Source of the DNA: Clostridium sp. CAG:302
GTDB taxonomy: Bacteria > Bacillota_I > Bacilli_A > RF39 > UBA660
Assembly (NCBI GenBank): GCA_000431795.1
Contig: FR887373.1
Location: 118,530 to 182,529, forward strand
Reading direction: 5' to 3'
Length of the DNA: 64,000 bases
The notes under the pieces were generated by a model. That model saw nothing but the letters and a program-made list of their open reading frames with translations, had not been told where the DNA came from and made no database searches. Both the position numbers and the translations under genes were made by a program. Positions within the stretch are counted from its first letter, which is position 1. Every line of letters starts with the position of its first letter. Shown in pieces: positions 1-8,189 of the stretch.

Positions 1-515
1 GTAATAAATAAGAATACTACTATGTTTAATGTATGTTTAATTGATGATATTAGTATTCCTTTTTCACAATGACAATGTTCTTTATCACATATTTCATAGT
101 TTGTTTTATCTTGCTTTTTCTTTATTTTTCTTAAAGTCAAATCTATTAATACTCCATAGAATATACCAAACAATATTTTTATTAAAATTATTTGTAATAT
201 TATTTTGATATCTGCTTTTTCTGATATAAGTATTGGTAACATCTCATCACTTGTAGATAAATATATTGAAAAGAGAGTACCTAATGATATTATTCTTGTT
301 ATGTATAGATTTGTTCCCATTACTGAGAAACCACATTGTGGTATGATACCAAGAAGGGATCCTATTACTGGACCAAATTTTTTTGATTTTGTTATAATGT
401 TTTTATTTTTGCTTGTTAATTTATGTTCTAAAACTTCAATTAATAGAAAAGCAACAAACAAAAATGGTATTAATTTTAATACATCTATTATAGTATCAAC
501 TATTATATCTATCAT
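1..515 (-). CDS. Putative 10-TM heavy-metal exporter, N-terminal part (runs off window)
   Basis: Only the first 171 codons are present; the gene continues past the left edge. The ATG has a GGAGG ribosome binding site 6-8 bases upstream. Visible in the sequence: hydrophobic segments at about residues 3-30, 47-85 and 104-125, the conserved-looking stretches PQCGFSVMG (59-67) and STSDEMLP (87-94), and a His/Cys-rich loop EHCHCEKG (146-153) that could bind metal. This pattern matches the putative 10-TM heavy-metal (arsenic/manganese-type) exporter family, Pfam PF11449, which sits in the cytoplasmic membrane. The substrate cannot be inferred. The gene below it on the same strand ends 50 bases upstream, so the two may be cotranscribed. 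Confidence 0.72.
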   Translation of the reverse strand, partial: MIDIIVDTIIDVLKLIPFLFVAFLLIEVLEHKLTSKNKNIITKSKKFGPVIGSLLGIIPQCGFSVMGTNLYITRIISLGTLFSIYLSTSDEMLPILISEKADIKIILQIILIKILFGIFYGVLIDLTLRKIKKKQDKTNYEICDKEHCHCEKGILISSIKHTLNIVVFLFI

Positions 516-565
516 AATGATTCCTCCGCATAAAGATTATATCATTTTATTTATGATAGAGCAAG

Positions 566-1489
566 TTAAAATTCATACCATTTTCTTTGCTTTATCATAG
601 ATTTGGGTAATTCTTTTATAATTTCTTTGCTATTAATTAAATATTCTGATAAATAATTTAAAATAATATTGTAAATGGCTATTTCTTTTTGCCTTTCATT
701 AAATAATGGTATTTTTTCATTTTCTAATGTTTTAAATAGTTCTTTAATTTCTTTTGATTTTTCGTTAGTTATTAATACTTTGCATCTTTTTATAATTTCC
801 GCAATTGTTTCGAGGTAATTATCATAGTCAGTTATGTTTGGATAAAATGATAATAATTCATTGAATAAGTTTTTTGTGTATAAATATAGGTGTGTGTAAA
901 TATCACATGGTTTGTTTATTGTTTTATCATTACTTGTACTAATTATTTGAGGTAAGTCTTCGCTATCGTATGGATTTTGTGGCATTATATTAATACTTTG
1001 ATATTTTTCTATGCAGTCAATATTAAATAACAGAAGTGTATTTATACTCCAATCTTTAAAAGTTTCTATTTCTCTTGAAAAGTTTATTCCATAATAATTA
1101 ATATAAACACCATCATATTCTCTTGATAATTCTTCAAAATCAAATATTTTATTTTTGGTGGTTAGTGGCTCGCATAATCCTAATATGTGATGATATGATG
1201 GGTATTTTTTTGCTAGTTCTTTAATTTGATTACAAGAATCTATGGTTAATATTTTTGCAGCATCCTTTAATGTAAAGACAGCTGCTAGAGTAATATCTTT
1301 TATTGCTTGTAGATATGAACCTTCATATATTATATACTCATACCAATCACTTACCATATATTTATTAAATTCTGATGCCCAGAGACCACCAGTAGGCTTA
1401 AAAGTATAATTGTTTAGTGGACGTAATATTTTTCTAAAAATATTACTTGAAATTGTTTCTGTTCCTACAGTTACGTATTGTTTTTTCAT
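566..1489 (-). CDS. Hypothetical protein, 307 aa
   Basis: I do not recognise the family. It is a soluble-looking protein with no signal peptide or membrane segment. The N-terminal third carries KPTGGLWAS (31-39) followed by several Trp residues, and the centre has YDGVYINYYGINF and a Trp-Ser-Ile-Asn patch leading to LLLFNIDCIE (about 152-161). The C-terminal third is Lys/Glu-rich and probably helical. The ATG is preceded by an AAGGAG-type site (complement of ctcctt at 1497-1502). It lies 50 bases upstream of the metal exporter on the same strand. Nothing in the context assigns a role. Confidence 0.75.
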   Translation of the reverse strand: MKKQYVTVGTETISSNIFRKILRPLNNYTFKPTGGLWASEFNKYMVSDWYEYIIYEGSYLQAIKDITLAAVFTLKDAAKILTIDSCNQIKELAKKYPSYHHILGLCEPLTTKNKIFDFEELSREYDGVYINYYGINFSREIETFKDWSINTLLLFNIDCIEKYQSINIMPQNPYDSEDLPQIISTSNDKTINKPCDIYTHLYLYTKNLFNELLSFYPNITDYDNYLETIAEIIKRCKVLITNEKSKEIKELFKTLENEKIPLFNERQKEIAIYNIILNYLSEYLINSKEIIKELPKSMIKQRKWYEF

Positions 1490-1543
1490 GTTCTAACTCC
1501 TTGCATTTATATATAATACTTTAAATATGTTGTTATGTCAATA

Positions 1544-1572
1544 TTGTATTTTTGTAGATTTAATGATATTAT
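1544..1572 (+). promoter_or_regulatory. Predicted sigma-A promoter for the Asn-rich anchored protein
   Basis: TTGTAT, 17-base spacer, TATTAT. The predicted transcription start (about 1579) is only about 9 bases before the likely ATG at 1588, and there is no strong Shine-Dalgarno, so the mRNA would have a very short leader. Confidence 0.5.
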
Positions 1573-1587
1573 ATTGTTGTGATGTGT

Positions 1588-2316
1588 ATGAGTAAAAAGA
1601 AAATTTTGATTTTAATTGTTACTATTAGTGTATTGTTTATTGCAACTGTAAGTTTTTTAATTATTAAGAATAAAACTGACAAAATGGAAAAATTTGAAAT
1701 AAATAACAATGAAAATAATGAAGAAAATAATACAGAAAATAATACAAAAAATGAAAGCAAAGAAGATAACGATCAAAATAGTAATGATGTAAATATTAAA
1801 GATAATAGTGATGATAACTATAATGATTCTGTTACATCTGAAGAAGATGTTGTTAATTACTTTGAAAAAAAGTATGATGAAGTTAACAATAATTCTTGGG
1901 ATAATGTTAAAGATAAAGCTAAAGAATATTTTATTACTATAGTTGATTTTATATTTTATGATGGTAAAATTAAAGGACATACTTTTAATGATTTGTGTAG
2001 TACTGCAAAGCTTAAAATTATTAGTATTGCTTTAAAAATAGATAATAAAATTGAAGAGTATATTCCAGGCTATAAAGAAACAATCTCTAGTAATGGCAGT
2101 AAAATATATAATAACGTTAAAGAAAAATTGGTTACTTTATATTTAGATATTTCAACTGAAATATGTAAAAATCATGAAAATGGATGTAATACTGCTAAAG
2201 AAATATTTAAAGATGTTAAAGATAACTGTAAAATAGGTTGGGACTTTATTAAAAAATTGGTATCTTCTGGTACTAGTAAGTTAAAAGAATGGTATGAGGT
2301 TTATAGTGGTAAATAA
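1588..2316 (+). CDS. N-terminally membrane-anchored hypothetical protein with Asn/Glu-rich linker
   Basis: The protein begins with three Lys and a single hydrophobic helix (about residues 5-25), which looks like an uncleaved anchor or signal peptide. A low-complexity Asn/Glu/Asp/Lys linker follows (about 35-85), then a compact, probably helical extracellular domain (about 90-242) with two Cys pairs and the ending SSGTSKLKEWYEVYSGK. I do not recognise the domain. GTG (1579) and ATG (1582) are alternative in-frame starts; 1588 gives the cleanest N-terminus. The last codons overlap the start region of the CapA-like lipoprotein gene, so the two are probably co-expressed at the cell surface. Confidence 0.75.
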   Translation: MSKKKILILIVTISVLFIATVSFLIIKNKTDKMEKFEINNNENNEENNTENNTKNESKEDNDQNSNDVNIKDNSDDNYNDSVTSEEDVVNYFEKKYDEVNNNSWDNVKDKAKEYFITIVDFIFYDGKIKGHTFNDLCSTAKLKIISIALKIDNKIEEYIPGYKETISSNGSKIYNNVKEKLVTLYLDISTEICKNHENGCNTAKEIFKDVKDNCKIGWDFIKKLVSSGTSKLKEWYEVYSGK

Positions 2317-3562
2317 AATTATTAAATTTTTATGTATTGTTGTTTCTTTACTATGTTGTGGCTGTTCTGCTGCTGTAAATAATAAAAATAATATTATTAA
2401 GGATATTGTCTCTTTTAATAATGAATTAGATAATAATTTTTTAGAGTATGTATGTGATGAGTATGGTATAGATACTTTAAATAATATTTTGACTGCTTAT
2501 ACTAATAATAGTTATACAAATAAAATATGGCATGATATTTTTGGAAAAACTTATAGAGTGTTACTTGATGAATATAATGGTATATATGATAATAATGATA
2601 AAGTAAAGATAATTAATAATAAGGATAAAACTGTTATTAGTTTTGTTGGTGATATATCTTTAGCAGATAATTTTGATATAATGCCTTATTATGATTCAAG
2701 AGGTAAAGGTGTTTACGGTATACTAGATGATAATGTTGTCAATATTATGAAATCTAGTGATATAATGGTTGCTAATAATGAGTTTACTATAAGTAATAGA
2801 GGAACTAAACTTAATAAATTATATAATTTTAGAGCAAGACCTGAAAGATTAAAAATATATGATGAAATGGGTGTTGATATTGTTTCTATTGCTAATAATC
2901 ATGCATATGATTATGGAGAAGATGCTTTTCTTGATACTATTAAATATTTAGATGAATATGATATTAGTCATGTTGGCGGTGGTTCTAATATAGAAGAGGC
3001 AAGTTCTGCTTTTTACTATATTGCTAATGGTTATAAAATATCTTTTTTATCTTCAAGTAGAGCTGAAAAGAATATTGTTACTCCTGGTGCAACTGAAACT
3101 TCTAGTGGAATATTTAGATGCTATGATAATGAATTGTTGCTTAAGAGAATAAAAGAAGAAAAAGAAAAGAGTGATTTTGTTATACTACTAATTCATTGGG
3201 GAAAAGAAGATTCAAATGAACTTGAAGATGTTCAACTTACTACTGGTAAAGAATATATTGATATGGGAGCTGATTTAGTTATTGGTAGTCATGCTCATGT
3301 ACTTCAGGGTATGGAGATATATAATAATAAGTTAATTGCTTATAATTTAGGAGATTTTATATTTAATAAAGAAACTAAAGATACGGGAATATTATCTGTG
3401 ACTATTAATAATGAAGGTAATATGAATTATACTTTTATTCCATGTAAACAAAGTAATTATAAGACTTTTTTACTTGATGGTAAAGATAAAAAAGATGTTA
3501 TAGATAAAATGAAAAATTATTCTATTAATGTTATATTTAATGATGATGGTGCATTTAAATAA
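2306..3562 (+). CDS. CapA-family metallophosphatase-like lipoprotein
   Basis: A lipoprotein signal peptide ends in the lipobox LCCGC. The following domain shows the CapA/PGA-cap metallophosphatase motifs (PF09587): SFVGDISLADN, ANNEFTIS, SIANNHAYDYG, LIHWGKE, GADLVIGSHAHVLQG and YNLGDFIFN, which supply the metal-binding Asp, Asn and His residues. CapA proteins act in anchoring or making poly-gamma-glutamate-type envelope polymers, but many homologues lie outside capsule operons, as here. The GTG at 2306 is chosen because GAGG lies 6 bases upstream; an ATG at 2294 is an in-frame alternative. The gene starts inside the end of the preceding gene (11-base overlap). Confidence 0.85.
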   Translation: MVNKIIKFLCIVVSLLCCGCSAAVNNKNNIIKDIVSFNNELDNNFLEYVCDEYGIDTLNNILTAYTNNSYTNKIWHDIFGKTYRVLLDEYNGIYDNNDKVKIINNKDKTVISFVGDISLADNFDIMPYYDSRGKGVYGILDDNVVNIMKSSDIMVANNEFTISNRGTKLNKLYNFRARPERLKIYDEMGVDIVSIANNHAYDYGEDAFLDTIKYLDEYDISHVGGGSNIEEASSAFYYIANGYKISFLSSSRAEKNIVTPGATETSSGIFRCYDNELLLKRIKEEKEKSDFVILLIHWGKEDSNELEDVQLTTGKEYIDMGADLVIGSHAHVLQGMEIYNNKLIAYNLGDFIFNKETKDTGILSVTINNEGNMNYTFIPCKQSNYKTFLLDGKDKKDVIDKMKNYSINVIFNDDGAFK

Positions 3563-3588
3563 TATAATTATTTTGTATATGTAGTTAT

Positions 3589-3675
3589 GGCTTCTATATG
3601 ATAGATATGGTTGATATATTATTTTGAGACTTAATGGCTCAAAATAATACTCCAAGATTATAAGCTTGGAGTGAA
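3589..3675 (+). repeat. Dispersed double-hairpin element, copy A
   Basis: An AT-rich block (CTTCTATATGATAG) is followed by hairpin 1, with an 11-bp stem (3618-3628 with 3638-3648) closing the core GAGAC-TTAAT-GGCTC. Hairpin 2 has an 8-bp stem (3649-3656 with 3665-3672). Both have an A opposite a G just inside the stem. It closely matches the copy at 41404-41490 outside the variable stems. It lies between capA and the rpsF promoter. Confidence 0.7.
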
Positions 3676-3703
3676 AAAAATAATAAAAAAATAATGAAAA
3701 AAC

Positions 3704-3732
3704 TTTACATATTTTGTCAAAACTGCTATAAT
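3704..3732 (+). promoter_or_regulatory. rpsF operon promoter
   Basis: TTTACA, 17-base spacer, TATAAT, with the predicted start near 3739, just before the structured rpsF leader. Confidence 0.75.
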
Positions 3733-3737
3733 ACTTG

Positions 3738-3788
3738 ATGAGCGAAAGCTCCTTGCCTGAATAAGGCCGTTAGTCCAAAAGGAGGTGT
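3738..3788 (+). promoter_or_regulatory. Putative S6:S18 autoregulatory leader of rpsF
   Basis: The leader contains a small hairpin (AGCGAAAGCT), paired segments TTGCC/AGGC, and the sequence GGCCGTTAGTCC directly before the AGGAGG site. CCGTTAGTCC ahead of rpsF is typical of the Firmicutes S6:S18-binding mRNA leader, where the ribosomal proteins repress their own operon. The assignment is by position and sequence likeness, not by a covariance search. Confidence 0.55.
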
Positions 3789-3792
3789 AATA

Positions 3793-4083
3793 ATGAAAAA
3801 TTATGAAATTATGTTTATTGTAAGACCTGATGTTGAGGAGACTGTTGTTAAAAATACAGTTAAGACACTTGAAAAAGTATTAACAGATCATAAGGCTAAG
3901 ATTACTTTATCTAAAGAGTTAGGACAAAAAGAATTTGCTTATGAAATTAAGAAATTCAAGTCTGGATATTACTTTTTATACAACATTGAAGCTAAAGATG
4001 ATGCCGCTATTAAGGAATTTGATAGAGTATCTAGAATCGATGAAAATGTTGTTAGACATCTAGTTATTAACTTAGATAAATAA
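3793..4083 (+). CDS. rpsF: 30S ribosomal protein S6
   Basis: 96 aa, the usual length. It starts MKNYEIMFIVRPD and contains the S6 signature region (KKFKSGYYFLYNIEA) and a C-terminal VVRHLVINLDK. S6 binds the central domain of 16S rRNA together with S18. An AGGAGGTG site lies 6 bases before the ATG. It is the first gene of the rpsF-ssb-rpsR operon, 11 bases before ssb. Confidence 0.97.
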   Translation: MKNYEIMFIVRPDVEETVVKNTVKTLEKVLTDHKAKITLSKELGQKEFAYEIKKFKSGYYFLYNIEAKDDAAIKEFDRVSRIDENVVRHLVINLDK

Positions 4084-4094
4084 GGAGAAAAAGT

Positions 4095-4568
4095 ATGAAT
4101 AAAGCAATATTAATTGGAAGATTAACAAAAGATCCTGAACTTAGAACTACTCCAACAGGCAGAAATGTTTGTCAGTTTTCAGTAGCAGTAAGTAGAAATT
4201 TTACTAATGCTAATGGAGAGAGAGAGGCAGATTTTATTAACTGTGTAGTTTGGGATAAACAAGCTGAAAATTTGGTTAAGTATCAAAAGAAAGGTAATCA
4301 AATTGCAGTTGAAGGAAGAATTCAAACAAGAAATTATGATGATAAAGATGGTAAAAAGGTTTATGTTACTGAAATACTTGCCTCTAATATTAGTTTCTTA
4401 GATTCTAAAGGAACTGGTGCTACTGGTAATACAAGTTTTAATAATTTGCCTGAACCACCAATGGTGGATACTTCAAGTAATAATATGGAAACAGTATCTG
4501 TTGAAAAAGATCCGTTTGAAGCATTTGGTGATTCTATAGAAATTAGTGACAATGATTTACCATTCTAA
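4095..4568 (+). CDS. ssb: Single-stranded DNA-binding protein
   Basis: 157 aa. The OB fold occupies about residues 1-105 (MNKAILIGRLTKDPELR..., FINCVVWDKQAENL), followed by a flexible tail ending in the acidic tip DNDLPF, which in SSB recruits replication and repair partners. It acts on single-stranded DNA at the fork. It lies between rpsF and rpsR, the standard Bacillota arrangement, with the ribosome binding site AAGGAGAAAA before the ATG. Confidence 0.96.
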   Translation: MNKAILIGRLTKDPELRTTPTGRNVCQFSVAVSRNFTNANGEREADFINCVVWDKQAENLVKYQKKGNQIAVEGRIQTRNYDDKDGKKVYVTEILASNISFLDSKGTGATGNTSFNNLPEPPMVDTSSNNMETVSVEKDPFEAFGDSIEISDNDLPF

Positions 4569-4583
4569 AAAAGGAGGATAAAC

Positions 4584-4799
4584 ATGGCAGAATTTCGTAA
4601 GAAAAGAAAAAAAATATGTCATATGTGTGCTGGTAAGACAGTAGATTATAAAGATGTTAATATTATATCTAAATATGTTAATGATAATGGTAAAATTTTA
4701 CCAAGAAGATTTACTGGTACTTGTGCTAAGCATCAAAGACATGTTGCTGAACAAGTTAAAAGAGCAAGATTCATGGGATTTATTCCATTTTGCAAATAA
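4584..4799 (+). CDS. rpsR: 30S ribosomal protein S18
   Basis: 71 aa. Typical S18 features are VDYKDVNIISKYV, GKILPRRFTGTCAKHQR and the C-terminal AEQVKRARFMGFIPF. It carries CxxC (CHMC, near residue 12) plus CAKH, so it looks like a zinc-binding (C+) form. It assembles with S6 on 16S rRNA. It is the last gene of the operon and is followed at once by an intrinsic terminator. Confidence 0.96.
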   Translation: MAEFRKKRKKICHMCAGKTVDYKDVNIISKYVNDNGKILPRRFTGTCAKHQRHVAEQVKRARFMGFIPFCK

Positions 4800-4801
4800 G
4801 A

Positions 4802-4826
4802 GTATAGCTTAGGCTATATTTTTTTC
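4802..4826 (+). terminator. Intrinsic terminator of the rpsF-ssb-rpsR operon
   Basis: Stem TATAGC/GCTATA with a TTAG loop, followed by a run of seven T. Confidence 0.85.
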
Positions 4827-4834
4827 TTTTTATA

Positions 4835-4863
4835 ATGACAATAGACTAAAAATATTGTATAAT
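4835..4863 (+). promoter_or_regulatory. Promoter of rplI-dnaB
   Basis: ATGACA, 17-base spacer, TATAAT; the predicted start is about 17 bases before the rplI ATG. Confidence 0.65.
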
Positions 4864-4886
4864 ATTAGTACGAAGGTGGGATATTT

Positions 4887-5330
4887 ATGAAAGTTATATT
4901 TTTAAAAGATTTAAAGAAACAGGGAAAGAAAAACGAAATAAAAGATGTTAGTGATGGATATGCTACTAACTACTTAATTAAAAATGGATATGCTGTTAAA
5001 TATACCAAATCTAGTAGTGACAGGCTTGATGCAGAGATTACACAAAACAAAATAAATGAAGAAAATAATATTAGAATTGCTACTGAAATTAAAAATAAAT
5101 TAGAAAAAGAGGTTATATCTTTTACAGTTTCTACTGGTAAAGATGGTAAGGTCTTTGGTAGTATTTCTAGTAAACAAATATACGAAGAACTTAATAAAAG
5201 AGGTTATAAAGTAGATAAGAAACAAATTGTTATTACAGATAGTTTGTCTTCTATTGGAATGTTTTATGTAGATGTTGTTTTACATAAGAAAGTTATTTGT
5301 AAACTCGGGGTTGAATTAAAAAGTAAGTAG
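4887..5330 (+). CDS. rplI: 50S ribosomal protein L9
   Basis: 147 aa. The N-terminal L9 signature MKVIFLKDLKKQGKKNEIKD and GYATNYLIKNGYAV bind 23S rRNA near the L1 stalk. A long connecting helix and a C-terminal domain (VFGSISSKQIYEELNKRG) follow. It begins an operon with dnaB, 8 bases downstream, as in other Bacilli. Confidence 0.96.
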   Translation: MKVIFLKDLKKQGKKNEIKDVSDGYATNYLIKNGYAVKYTKSSSDRLDAEITQNKINEENNIRIATEIKNKLEKEVISFTVSTGKDGKVFGSISSKQIYEELNKRGYKVDKKQIVITDSLSSIGMFYVDVVLHKKVICKLGVELKSK

Positions 5331-5338
5331 GTGAAGTG

Positions 5339-6682
5339 ATGAACAAAGAATTACCTAAAAATATTGAGGCTGAAAAAAATTTGCTTGGTTCAATGTTTTG
5401 GTCATATGAATCTCTTCAAAAAGGATGTGAAGAGGTTGATAGTGTTATATTTTATTTAGATAGCCATGCAAAAATATTTGACGCTATTAAAACTTTATAT
5501 ATTAATAATACTCCGGTTGATATTAGTTCTATTACAACATATTTAATTAATTGTAATAGACTTAATGAGATAGGTGGTGTCCAGTATTTAAACGAAGTAG
5601 TTAACTCTGTTGCCACTGGCGCTAATATTGAATACTATATTAGTTTGGTTAGTGAAAAGTATACACTTAGAAAAATGATTGAAGTGGCTACTGATATAGT
5701 GAATAAGGCTACGAATAGTGAAATGAGTGCTTCTGATACTATTGATGAGGCCGAAAAAGAAATTCTTAATATTTCAAAGTTTAGGAAAACTAGTGAATTT
5801 AGAAAAGTACAAGATGTTTTATCTAAAGCACAAAGTGATTTAGAATTTATTGCTAAAAATGGTGGTAAATTAAATGGACTTACTACTGGTTTTGGAGAAC
5901 TTGATGCATTAACTCAAGGACTTCATCCTACTCAGCTTATTATATTGGCTGCTAGACCGGCTGTTGGTAAAACTGCTTTTGCTCTTAATTTGGGTTTAGC
6001 TGCCGCTAAAAGCACTAAGAAAAATATTGCTATTTTCTCTCTAGAAATGCCTGCGGAGCAACTTATTATGAGAATGATTAGTTCTTTGGGACAAATTGAT
6101 AATAAGAAACTTAGTACTGGTAAACTAGAGAATGATGATTGGAAGAGATTTAATGAGGCTATTAGTATTTTAGCTGATACTAATATATTCTTTCACGATG
6201 CAGGTGGTGTTACTCCTAGTGAAATTAAAGCTAAATGTAGAAGACTTGCTACTCAGGGCGAAGGCCTTGGACTTGTTATAATCGACTATTTGCAGCTCAT
6301 TGATTCTTCTTCAAGATATTCTGGCTCAAGACAGCAAGAGGTATCTGAAATATCTAGAGCGCTTAAAACTATGGCTTTAGAACTTGAAGTACCAGTTATT
6401 GCTTTGTCTCAGTTATCTAGAAGTGTTGAAAAAAGAGAAGATAAAAAACCTGTACTTAGTGATTTGAGAGAGTCTGGTTCTATCGAGCAGGATGCTGATA
6501 TTGTTGCAGCATTACATGCACCTGATGTTGAAGTTCCTGTGGGTGATGAAGTACCTAATCCTATACAACTTATTATACTAAAACACAGAAATGGACCTAC
6601 TAAAACTATTGATTTGTTATTTAAGAAAAAGACTTCGACATTTTTATCTATAAGGAAGGAGAATGGTGCTAGTGCAAACTAA
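5339..6682 (+). CDS. dnaB: Replicative DNA helicase
   Basis: 447 aa, the usual DnaB length. The N-terminal primase-interaction domain (1-150) starts PKNIEAEKNLLGSMF. The RecA-like motor follows, with Walker A ARPAVGKTAFAL (about 203-214), Walker B LGLVIIDYLQLI (about 308-319), and later conserved stretches LSQLSRSVEKRE and SDLRESGSIEQDAD. It unwinds DNA at the fork as a hexamer. The ATG at 5339 lies just after AGGTGA; a GTG three bases earlier is also in frame. The 3' end overlaps the next gene by 20 bases. Confidence 0.97.
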   Translation: MNKELPKNIEAEKNLLGSMFWSYESLQKGCEEVDSVIFYLDSHAKIFDAIKTLYINNTPVDISSITTYLINCNRLNEIGGVQYLNEVVNSVATGANIEYYISLVSEKYTLRKMIEVATDIVNKATNSEMSASDTIDEAEKEILNISKFRKTSEFRKVQDVLSKAQSDLEFIAKNGGKLNGLTTGFGELDALTQGLHPTQLIILAARPAVGKTAFALNLGLAAAKSTKKNIAIFSLEMPAEQLIMRMISSLGQIDNKKLSTGKLENDDWKRFNEAISILADTNIFFHDAGGVTPSEIKAKCRRLATQGEGLGLVIIDYLQLIDSSSRYSGSRQQEVSEISRALKTMALELEVPVIALSQLSRSVEKREDKKPVLSDLRESGSIEQDADIVAALHAPDVEVPVGDEVPNPIQLIILKHRNGPTKTIDLLFKKKTSTFLSIRKENGASAN

Positions 6683-8189
6683 AAAAATAAATTTGGGGTT
6701 AATTGTGTTTTGTATATTTCTTTCTGTATTTGTTTTGGTCTTAACTTTTACTACTTATGCTACTAGTGAACCTACTGCTGTTTATACTGTTTATTTGGAT
6801 GGTAAATCTATTGGTAGTATTTCTTCAAAAGAAAGTTTTAATGATTATGTAAATAGTAAAGAAGAGGAACTAAAAAAGAAATATGATGTTGATACGGTTT
6901 ATTCTCCTAAAGGAGTAGAAATAAAGAAGAATATTACTTATAGTCCTTCTGTTAGCAGTGATGTTGAAATTTATAATAAAATAATTAGTAATAAAAAGTT
7001 TACTGTTCATGGTTATCAGATTGCTATTGTTAATACTGATGATGAAGATAATAATAAGAAAACTTTAAATTTATATGTATTAGATAAAAAAGTATTTGAT
7101 GAAGCTGTTGAGAATACTATTAAAGCCTTTGTTGATGAGGAACAGTATGAAAAATTTGTTGCAGGTACTCAAGAGGAAGTTAAAGATTTAGGTAGCATGA
7201 TAGAGAATATTGATTTACTTGAGAATATTACTTATAAAGAAACTTTAATTTCTACTGATGAGAAGATTTTTGTTGATGTTGATGAGCTTAGTAAATATTT
7301 ACTTTATGGTACTTTAGAAAAAAAAGAGACTTATACTGTTAAAGCAGAAGACACAATAGAATCTATTGCTAATAAACATAAATTAAATGTTAAGGAGTTT
7401 TTAATAGCAAATCCTGATTTTACTAGTGAAAATAATCTTTTATATGAGGGACAAAAAGTTAATGTTGGTCTTATAAACCCAGTTATATCTGTAGCAGTTG
7501 ATGTTCATAGTGTTGGTGAAGAAGAAAGAACATATGATACTGAGATTCAATATGATTCTAGTCAATATATTGGGTATCAAGAAACTATTAGAGAAGGAGA
7601 AAATGGTTTATATAGAGTTACCAGAAAGAGTCAATATGTTAATGGTCAATTACGTTCTGGTACTATTGCAAATTCTACTGAAATTAAACCTCCTGTCAAT
7701 AGAATAATTGTTAAGGGTGAGAAATATGCTCCTAATGTTGCAGATTTAAGTTATTGGGCATGGCCAACGGAAAAGCCTTATACTATTACAACCTATTTTG
7801 AATATCGTTGGGGTTCTTTTCACGATGCTTTAGATATATATGTAGGATATGGTTCACCAATATACGCTGCGAATAATGGGGTTGTTGTTGATGCTAAAAG
7901 TGGATGTTATCCAGGCAATACACGTTGCAATGGGGGAAGAGGCAATTATGTTATAGTTAATCATAATGTTGGTGGATACTACACTATTTATATGCATTTA
8001 AAAGAATACTATGTTAGTATTGGTCAAACTGTTGTAAGAGGTCAAAAAATAGCCGCTATGGGGAACACTGGTTATGTTGTACCTACGCCTAGTTCAGGAA
8101 ATCCTTATGGTGGCACCCATTTACACTTTTCTGTAAGAGTCGGTGGGCCTAATGCTACTCCGATAAATCCTCTAAGTTTGTATCGATGA
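6663..8189 (+). CDS. Membrane-anchored LysM-G5-M23 peptidoglycan endopeptidase
   Basis: 508 aa. A hydrophobic anchor (about 8-32) is followed by a helical extracellular region. A LysM domain (about 222-272, TYTVKAEDTIESIANKHKL) binds glycan. A G5 domain (about 275-355) follows, then an M23 domain (about 368-505). The lysostaphin-type zinc ligands are visible as FHDALD and THLHFSV, so it is probably active on cross-links or as a spore/wall amidase-type endopeptidase. It overlaps dnaB by 20 bases. GTG codons at 6666 and 6672 are alternative starts after the GGAAGGAG site. In Bacilli this position often holds a similar YycI/M23-type wall gene before walJ. Confidence 0.9.
   Translation: MVLVQTKKINLGLIVFCIFLSVFVLVLTFTTYATSEPTAVYTVYLDGKSIGSISSKESFNDYVNSKEEELKKKYDVDTVYSPKGVEIKKNITYSPSVSSDVEIYNKIISNKKFTVHGYQIAIVNTDDEDNNKKTLNLYVLDKKVFDEAVENTIKAFVDEEQYEKFVAGTQEEVKDLGSMIENIDLLENITYKETLISTDEKIFVDVDELSKYLLYGTLEKKETYTVKAEDTIESIANKHKLNVKEFLIANPDFTSENNLLYEGQKVNVGLINPVISVAVDVHSVGEEERTYDTEIQYDSSQYIGYQETIREGENGLYRVTRKSQYVNGQLRSGTIANSTEIKPPVNRIIVKGEKYAPNVADLSYWAWPTEKPYTITTYFEYRWGSFHDALDIYVGYGSPIYAANNGVVVDAKSGCYPGNTRCNGGRGNYVIVNHNVGGYYTIYMHLKEYYVSIGQTVVRGQKIAAMGNTGYVVPTPSSGNPYGGTHLHFSVRVGGPNATPINPLSLYR

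Noticed and set aside
205..600. A 131-codon plus-strand open reading frame
   Set aside because: It is antisense to the metal exporter gene, whose protein has recognisable family motifs and a good ribosome binding site.
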